NCBI GenBank assembly: GCA_029339505.1
Contig: JAQISU010000081.1
Location: 22,097,501-22,161,500 of the forward strand
From: Unio delphinus
Lineage: Eukaryota; Mollusca; Bivalvia; Unionida; Unionidae
Length of the DNA stretch: 64,000 nt
Reading direction: 5' to 3'
The position numbers were made by a program, and so were the translations under genes. The notes under the pieces are model-generated. The model did no database searches. It had not been told where the DNA came from and saw nothing but the letters and a program-made list of their open reading frames with translations. Below are positions 39,679-64,000 of this stretch, piece by piece; the stretch's first letter is position 1; the number at the start of each line of letters is the position of its first letter.

Positions 39679-39765
39679 GTGGTGTGGGTGGGTGGTAACA
39701 AGTAAACCTTCGATACGTTAAGACAATAAGCAAGGTCTTCCTAAAAATACAGCAATGAATCGTTA

Positions 39766-39821
39766 AAAAGACACACACACATACACACGCGCACGCGCAC
39801 TCACACACACACACACACAAT
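39766..39821. repeat. (CA)n-type microsatellite
   Basis: Interrupted CA/CG dinucleotide run. Confidence 0.85.
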
Positions 39822-40255
39822 CACATTATGATATGCGTAGAACAATATTTACATTTTAATACAGACACGCAAATTGAAAAACATTACTTCGGAAGAAAGA
39901 AAAAACATATCATTAAAGTTACATTGAAGCTATGTACAGGTAAAATATAAAAGCAGATTAGGCCTGAGTACATGCACGAATTACATTTTTACCAGTATGC
40001 TAAAATTAACTTGTGCTTACCCGGAACCAAAATGATGATCAAGGTAGATTTGTCCACTTTGCTGACATTTATCTCGAGAAAATGCCAAGACGAAGATACG
40101 TTTTATCGTTAGCTAAATTTGCGCTTACATCAATCAGGAAGTACTTGTGTTGTATACTGAGGCATATATATTTTCTCAAACATTAACATTATGCATATGA
40201 AAAAAATGAATGGTCTTATATAACTCACACGCACGCACACATGCACGCACACACA

Positions 40256-40259
<4 letters not shown>

Positions 40260-40339
<80 letters not shown>
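40260..40339. repeat. (AT)n microsatellite
   Basis: About 40 AT units, preceded by a CA/CG-rich run. Confidence 0.95.
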
Positions 40340-40341
<2 letters not shown>

Positions 40342-40484
40342 TTATTTAAAAAAAAAACTGTCATTCTGTGTTAATTCTTACTTTATTGTCTGTGCCAATT
40401 AAAAATAATGTTTTACAGACCGTAGTGTCGTGAATAGATTATCGAATGATATAATGTATAAATTAGTTGTAGGAATATATTGCC

Positions 40485-40981
40485 ATGTTAGCAAAGAACA
40501 TACAACTTTGTATTATTTTGATTTTAATATTTGTTAAACATTCTGAAACCTGGTTTCATGAAATTTTGGAAGAACAATTCGCTCATGAGAAATATTGTTT
40601 TCTACATGGGTACGATAAGTGTTCGCGGACTTATGAAATACCATTTAGACAAAATGCCACATCTTCTAATAAGCCTTGGATATTTAGTATCTTGAAAGGT
40701 TAAAAGAATTCCATCGCATTCATGCAAGAGAACACGTACCTTGCTTTACCAATGATAAGGACAACATGTTCATTCACCTCATACAGATCAATATTATCGA
40801 ATTCGATATGGGCTTTACTGTAAAAATGCTAACCCTTTGTCATATGTGTGCAAGATGTTTACATACTTTAAGATGGATTAGATGTAAGGAAAACCTTCAC
40901 CTGGTTGATAGTATTAAAGTATATAAGATATCGAGATTTCTTAACGGTCACATATTTGGTACAGATCACAACAAACGATAA
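40485..40981 (+). CDS. Possible small secreted/membrane protein gene, frameshifted
   Basis: The first frame (40485-40703) starts with a good signal peptide (MLAKNIQLCIILILIFVKHS) and continues for 72 codons with two Cys. A second frame overlaps its end, is open from about 40688, and runs to TAA at 40979-40981 (ERLKEFHRIHAREHVP, CHMCARCLHTLRW). Together they look like one ~165-residue protein with a one-base shift near 40690. No family is recognised. It may be a decayed gene or chance. Confidence 0.25.
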
Positions 40982-41029
40982 ATGTCTTTATGTATAATGT
41001 AAATTCAAGTTTTGGATTTTATTAAAAGG

Positions 41030-41880
41030 AATGCAATATTACGTATTTTATTTTGGTGATCCGTATGGACTGTAAGGATCTATAGGAACGGAATATTACG
41101 TATTTGACTATAGGAATCTATATGAACGGAATATTACGTATTTCACTATTGGAATCTATAGGAACGGAATATTACGTATTTGACTATAGGAATCTATATG
41201 AACGGAATATTACGTATTTCACTATTGGAATCTATAGGAACGGAATATTACGTATTTGACTATTGGAATCTATAGGAACGGAATATTACGTATTTGACTA
41301 AGGAATAAATAATAAATGAATATTACGTATTTGACTATAGAAATATATAGGAACTAAATATTACGTATTTCACAAAAGGAATCTGTAGCAATTGAATATC
41401 ACGTATTTGACTATATGAATCTATAGGAACGGAATATTACGTATTTGACTATTGGATTATAAAGGAACGGAATATTACATATTTGACTATAGGAATATAT
41501 AGAAACTGAATATTACGTATTTGCCTATAGGAATCTGTAGCAACTGAATATTACGTATTTGCCTAAGGAATATATAGGAACTGAATATTAAGTATTTGAC
41601 TATAGGAATCTATAGGAACTGAATATTACGTATTTTTATAGGAAGGTATAGGAATTGAATATTACTTATTTGACTATAGGAATATGTAGCAACTGAATAT
41701 TACTTATTCGACTATAGGAATCTATATGAACTGAATATTACGTATTTGACTCTAGGAACTGATTATTACGTATTTGACTATAGCAATCTGTAGAAATTGA
41801 ATATTACGTATTTGACTCTAGGAACTGATTATTACGTATTTGACTATAACAATCTGTAGAAATTGAATATTACGGATGCC
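41030..41880. repeat. ~38-bp minisatellite
   Basis: About 23 units of GAATATTACGTATTTGACTA followed by TAGGAATCTATAGGAACG. The left units are most homogeneous; divergence rises to the right. Confidence 0.95.
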
Positions 41881-42290
41881 ACTACGGAATCTTTAGAAAG
41901 TTAACATGGGTCACTTGCAGATTTTTGGTGCTTATTATACTAGTAATTGATGATTATATTCCAGATCTTTGGGGTTTATGGGAATTGAACATTCCAGATC
42001 TCACTATAGAGTTCTCTGGGAGTTTAATGTTACGGATATCACTATCTGGGTCTATGGGAATATAACATCTTGGATCATCATGGGGTTAATGAGAATTTAC
42101 CATCACTGTTTGGGTCAATATGCGACCGATGGAAATATAACATAATGGATCATTAAGAGACCTGTGCAAATTATATATGATGGGTAAGTTTGGGGCTTGT
42201 GAAAATCTAACATGTTGGATCAGTAAGAGTCATGTGGAGATTTAAAATGATTGACATTTCATGGGCCTGTGGAAACTTAAAATGGAACTG
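41881..42290. repeat. Decayed continuation of the minisatellite
   Basis: Ten or so strongly diverged units of similar period, with a pattern like GGGTCTATGGGAATATAACA then a GGATCAT(C/T)A motif. Confidence 0.65.
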
Positions 42291-42789
42291 CAGCACGTAG
42301 ATAAACATATAATAACCTAACCAGTGCATTCAGTATAACACAGTTCGTACAATTAGTAATGTTCTGTTTCGAAATTGAAAAGTAATTCAAATGAGAGTGT
42401 TTGCAGTAAAACAGATAGGATACGTGCCTACTGTAGCTGGATAGTCGCATAAACAAAGGACAAGTTCTGAGAAAGTATTTAGATATTAGCTGCAAAAATG
42501 AATGCCAGATTATATATGCAGATGTTGATTTGTAAAGATTAGTGTATAACCTAAGAGTGAGTTATTATTTGTGATTAGGTGTGCATTTATCTGTCTATCA
42601 ATATATTCCATTCCCATGTTAATTTTCATACGGTTCCATAATGACCCAAGAGGTTAAATTATCGTGTGTCCATAGTGACCCTTAATCTGGTGTTAAATGT
42701 TCATGTGCACCACAGCGTCCATACTGGACGGTTTCCATAGACTGCACATAGACCCACCCCCACCTCTAGAGTGTCATTTTGTTTGTTTT
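42291..42789. other. Intergenic, no gene seen
   Basis: No coding signal. Confidence 0.4.
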
Positions 42790-43106
42790 TTTTTTGTTTG
42801 ATTCGGATTTTTAATGTAGCTTTAACAATTTTTCAGTCATATCGCTACGATGTCTGCAGTGAGGAAGTTTATAGTGATGTCTAGCAATGAGACATCATGC
42901 CGCAGACATGTAGAATGATGTCATACCCAGTCACACATTATCCTGACACCAGGCCGACCAGTCCTAACACTAACCTCTTAATGCTGAGCGCCAAGCGAGG
43001 CAGTTGTTAGTACCATTTTGAAACGTCTTTGGTATATGACTAGGCAGGGTTTGAACCCGCGTCCAATTCCGTCCAAGCCAAACGCTCTAATCACGCTTCG
43101 GTGGCA
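42790..43106 (-). mobile_element. tRNA-headed SINE, copy 2
   Basis: Same body as copies 1 and 3 (ACGATGTCTGCAGTGAGG, GACCAGTCCTAACACTAACC, GCTGAGCGCCAAGCGAGGCA). The tail side is T-rich and the head lies at the right, where it runs into an inverted copy of itself. Confidence 0.85.
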
Positions 43107-43177
43107 TCAGTGATTAGAACGTTTGCCTGGGACGGAGTTGGACGCGGGTTCAATCCCTGCCTAGTCATATACCAAAG
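43027..43177. repeat. Palindromic SINE head (68-bp inverted arms)
   Basis: Arms 43027-43094 and 43110-43177 are inverted copies with about five mismatches, separated by 15 bases. Each arm is the tRNA-like head. The right arm presents A box TGGCATCAGTG (in the spacer/arm junction) and B box GGTTCAATCCC on the + strand. Confidence 0.92.
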
Positions 43178-44144
43178 ATACCGCTTCGGATTAGAACAAT
43201 GGTTTACAGAAATACTATTGATTTGATGTTATTTGTATGTAGCAGTGGCTAATTACCTGAATATCTCGTTTTTGAAGATTAATTGGATGATGAAGAATTT
43301 TAAAAATACAATACTTTTTATGAAATTAGTATATATAATGAGAAGTTTATTATACAGTGGCATTTACATTATTCATGTTTATTGTTTTCATGTTATGTTC
43401 AAAACGTGCATCATGCTTGGTGCCAAAGGAATAATGGAGCAGAACTCCACAATATCGAGATAATTATATAATAACATACAATTCAAGATACAACGAAATA
43501 TTCATGTTTAATTTTTTCCCAAAACCATGTTGCAAATGTATATAACGGACGTGTCATTTGAAATATTTAAATGACACGCGAATCTTTGGAGTCCATATTT
43601 AGTCCCCCAGTTCGTAATAGATGTATGCACCGACTTGTGAAGAATGTTACTATTTCTTGTAAGAAAAGTAAATCCATATGTTCAGACTATGCAACGCTTC
43701 AAATGAGAAAGCACGTTCTGTGATCTGTCTCCATCCCCAACATAACGATGAAATACTGATTGACAAATTTACTACATATTTATGACACACCTATTTGAAA
43801 AGATACGGTATGCAGTATCAAAATCGAATGCTTTAAAGGTAATCGAGAATGTGAATCATAAATGCTATCTCATCGATGTGATATTTGGGGGAATACCCTA
43901 ATTATATCCATTTCATTTTAATTTAGTGTACAGCTAGGTGCTTCATTACACTACCTTTAGAGAGATCGTAAATAGTGCGGTGTTATTATCTCAATGAAAT
44001 GCAGCTTGAATACTGGTAAGGAAAATAAATAGTATGAAGTCTCAAAAGTCATTTCCATCATTTGTTTCAGCTGCTGATTACTTTGTAATGATATCTGAAA
44101 CCACGAGTTTTGTTCCAGTCTTTGCTTGACAATTTTAGAAAAGG
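43178..44144. other. Region upstream of gene 2
   Basis: No gene seen. It should hold the gene 2 promoter, but no specific element was assigned. Confidence 0.4.
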
Positions 44145-61174
<17,030 letters not shown>

Positions 61175-61573
61175 GTATGTATGTGTTGAATCATATTGTA
61201 TTATTATATGCCAGTTTATAAAATATATGTAAAATGATAAAAGAAATGCAATTGTTAATTGATTTGCACATACAGTTTATTTCACACATATGCTGACAAA
61301 TATATATTTTTTTAAAAAAATAATAACTATCTAAATTCGGCTTGACAGCAACCTTTTGTACTACAGTCTCATTTATACAACCATTGCTTGCAGTGGTATT
61401 CAGTATTGTATAAGAAATACATCAACGAGAAACGTTTTCTCTGCGAATATCATTTTAATATTTTGCTTTGTATATCGATATTATAGTAACAGTGAGGAAG
61501 AGCTAAAATTATCGATCGAAAGCAATTAACTTTCAAAATATTTATCGATATAATTCAGGCTTTTTTGAGTGAG

Positions 61574-61692
<119 letters not shown>

Positions 61693-61929
61693 GATAGAAT
61701 CTGGTCACACTGGACACTTTAAGAGAGATAGAGAGTTTTACAATAGATAGGAATAAATCATTCTATTTCGACACTGGTCGCAAACCATAATAAATTGTGA
61801 TATTTTCTGATCCACCCATGTAAGCAATAAGACCAGTCGCAAATTACGAAATAAGTTTTTATTTTATGATCTGATCATATAAATTATGCTTCTCTTTTTG
61901 TACATGACGTTATGTAATTAACGAATATT

Positions 61930-62217
61930 AAAGAGACACGTGCTTTCAAAACTGTTAGCAACTCAACTGAACCTTCATCTGACCAGTCTTACCATTTGTC
62001 AAAAGAGACACGTGCTTTCAAAACTGTTAGCAACTCAACTGAACCTTCATCTGACCAGTCTTACATACTATCAAAAGAGACACGTGCTTTCAAAACTGTT
62101 AGCAACTCAACTGAACCTTCATCTGACCAGTCTTACATACTGTCAAAAGAGACACGTGCTTTCAAAACTGTTAGCAACTCAACTGAACCTTCATCTGACC
62201 AGTCTTACATACTGTCA
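61930..62217. repeat. Four exact-length 72-bp tandem repeats
   Basis: Units start at 61930, 62002, 62074 and 62146 (AAAGAGACACGTGCTTTCAA...) and are nearly identical. Because 72 is a multiple of three, two + frames stay open through all units. No splice sites support coding, and the array lies in intron 7 of gene 2. Confidence 0.95.
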
Positions 62218-63448
62218 AAAGATTCACCAGATGTTCACACCCCCAATACAATCGTATATTATTGTTTCTAATCTATTGACTAATAAAACGCATACAGAGG
62301 TTTTTCAAGGTGGAATTTAATAAAATATTTGCAAAGATGTTCTTATTAGTATAGACTTGCAGTTCGCAACATTATCGATAATTTGACTGTATACAATTTT
62401 AAAAATGCTAAAATCGGGCTGATCTACAAGTCCGAGTTCTTCTTTTGTAAACATTTGGGATTAAACCGAAATGTAAAAAAGATTAAGGATGTTATATCAC
62501 GAACATATATATTACCACAAATCATAACATTTCAAGGAGCACAAATTGTATTAAATAAAATGTGCGAAAGTTATTTTTACAAAGCATTATATGAAGCATG
62601 ATTTCTTCTTTTATAATCAAGCCAGAATTTCTGAAATTAAATGACGGTAAAAACATCTTGATTTTAAATGTCTTGTTAATTACGGTAAGGCTTGATTAAA
62701 AATATTAGTCCATACATAAAATGCATTGAATAATTTATAGTGAAAATATATCAATAATTAAATTGCAATTATTGTTTGCAAATTCTATCTATCACCGATA
62801 TTGATATTTTTTTGTACATATTTAACAAACTCAGACACGAAACTCCTTCATCATCTTTTCCTTCCATGTGCTCAGAGCCAAATTTTTTAATCGATGGGGT
62901 ACAATAGAAATTGACAAATATGATTTTTCAAGATAACTTTCACAAGGACGAAATCGATGAACAATAAAGATATAAGTAGAAATCTAGCGTTGTTATGTTT
63001 AATAGTGAAACTCCTGGTTAAATGAGTAATATACAGCTATTTGCCGATTTTGCATTTTTCACGATTTTAAAATTATGATTGGTTAAATGACGAATATAGC
63101 AATTTTTTCTTCATATTTCTTATTAAATTGCTGTCGCCATTGAATAACAGTATGTTGACCTTAGCCAATGCTCATACTTGCATGTGACGTCATTGGAAAA
63201 AGCGCTTGATGACTGCCACATGAGATGTAAATAATAGGATGCCTATCTAACTAAATCGTTCTGAGCCAATTTTTTATTTTATTTAATTGTTTTCTTTTCT
63301 AATTCTTAGGAAACAAAATTACGATTTTACACGATTTGCAACAGTATTGGACAAACACATTAATGTTTTAATTCTCTATTTTATGTTTGTCCATGTTACT
63401 TACTTTCCTGTCCTGTATTTTTGAAGAACCTTTTAATATTAAGGAATG
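62218..63448. other. Intron 7 of gene 2, no gene seen
   Basis: AT-rich. No exon matching gene 1 exon 8 was found. Confidence 0.5.
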
Positions 63449-63631
63449 AAACTTGATGATTAGCTTTAACATGCTAATTGACTGCTTAGCCTGGAAAATT
63501 GATGATTAGCTTTAACATGCTAATTGTCTGTTTAGCCTGGAAACTTGATGATTAGCTTGAACATGTTAATTGACTGTTTAGCCTGGAAACTTGATGATTA
63601 GCTGTAACATGCTAATTGACTATTTAGTCTG
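63449..63631. repeat. 45-46-bp tandem repeat, 4 units
   Basis: Units of AAACTTGATGATTAGCTTTA followed by ACATGCTAATTGACTGTTTAGCCTGG. Confidence 0.93.
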
Positions 63632-63714
63632 ATGCACAGACTTAAATTCGCGTTCCATGCTTCAGTGATTTTTAATTAGCTTGATCATCTTGCACTGGCG
63701 TACATAAATTATAC

Positions 63715-64000
63715 CATGATAAACTGGCTTAGATTAACATTATGATGGTAAACTGATATAGATTAACTTTAGAATGGTAAACTGGCTTAGATTAACGTTT
63801 GCATGATAAACTGACTTAGATTACCTTTTGCATGATAAACTGGATTAGATTAACGATGTCATGATAAACTGACTAAGATTAACTTTAGAATGGTAAACTG
63901 GCTCATATTAACGTTTGCATGATAAAATGGCTTAGATAAACTTTACCATGATAAAATGGCTTAGATAAACTTTACCATGATAAACTGGCTTAGATTAACA
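63715..64000. repeat. ~29-bp minisatellite running off the edge
   Basis: About ten units of ATGATAAACTGGCTTAGATT followed by AAC(G)TTT(G/A)(C). Continues past the window end. Confidence 0.93.

Noticed and set aside
41030..42290. CRISPR-like array
   Set aside because: The units are contiguous tandem repeats without unique spacers, in a eukaryotic genome.
62383..62601. 72-codon frame in intron 7 of gene 2
   Set aside because: It does not match gene 1 exon 8 and has no recognisable domain.

Overview
This is an AT-rich eukaryotic window from an intron-rich animal genome. Genes are split into many short exons with GT-AG introns of 0.4-10 kb, and the introns are full of simple repeats, minisatellites and decayed transposons. 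The gene type, tRNA-headed SINEs, a Penelope-like element (PLE), an L2/CR1-like LINE and a Polinton capsid remnant fit a lophotrochozoan, most likely a bivalve or other mollusc. That placement is inference. The long ORFs that a bacterial-style scan would find are mostly repeats or transposon remnants; the host coding sequence lies in exons too short for such a scan.

Host genes: two tandem paralogues on the + strand encode cadherin-like single-pass membrane proteins. Gene 1 (4867-24401) can be rebuilt completely: 11 exons, all phases compatible, 435 residues, with a signal peptide, a cadherin-type ectodomain with a calcium-motif linker, one membrane helix and a 34-residue tail. Gene 2 (from 44145, running off the right edge) shows its first seven exons. 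Exons 1-5 have exactly the same lengths and phases as in gene 1 (52, 75, 170, 45, 87 nt); exons 6-7 are one and two codons shorter. Gene 1 also has a probable alternative last exon (8433-8645) followed by AATAAA, which would give a secreted 213-residue isoform.

Layout: 1-3455 holds a SINE and copy A of a ~2.6 kb duplication carrying a hAT-type MITE. 4867-24401 is gene 1, with a Ty3/gypsy pol remnant in its last intron. 25.7-26.5 kb is a small local duplication containing an exon-like segment. 28.7-34.3 kb is duplication copy B, lacking the MITE but split by a 3.3 kb segment. 36.6-38.3 kb holds a decayed gag/ORF1 with a zinc knuckle and two inverted histone H3 N-terminal fragments. 39.5 kb is a second hAT-type MITE, 40.5 kb a possible small unknown gene, 41-42.3 kb a minisatellite, and 42.8-43.2 kb a SINE with a palindromic head. 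From 44145 on is gene 2; its introns carry the PLE (44.3-47.7 kb), an L2-like LINE, a SINE with target duplication, a decayed Polinton major capsid gene and several tandem repeats.

The main items for follow-up are the putative secreted isoform of gene 1, the minisatellite that multiplies a splice-donor sequence, the PLE with 48-bp terminal inverted repeats and a hammerhead-like motif, the paired inverted H3 fragments, and the allelic-style empty site of the first MITE.
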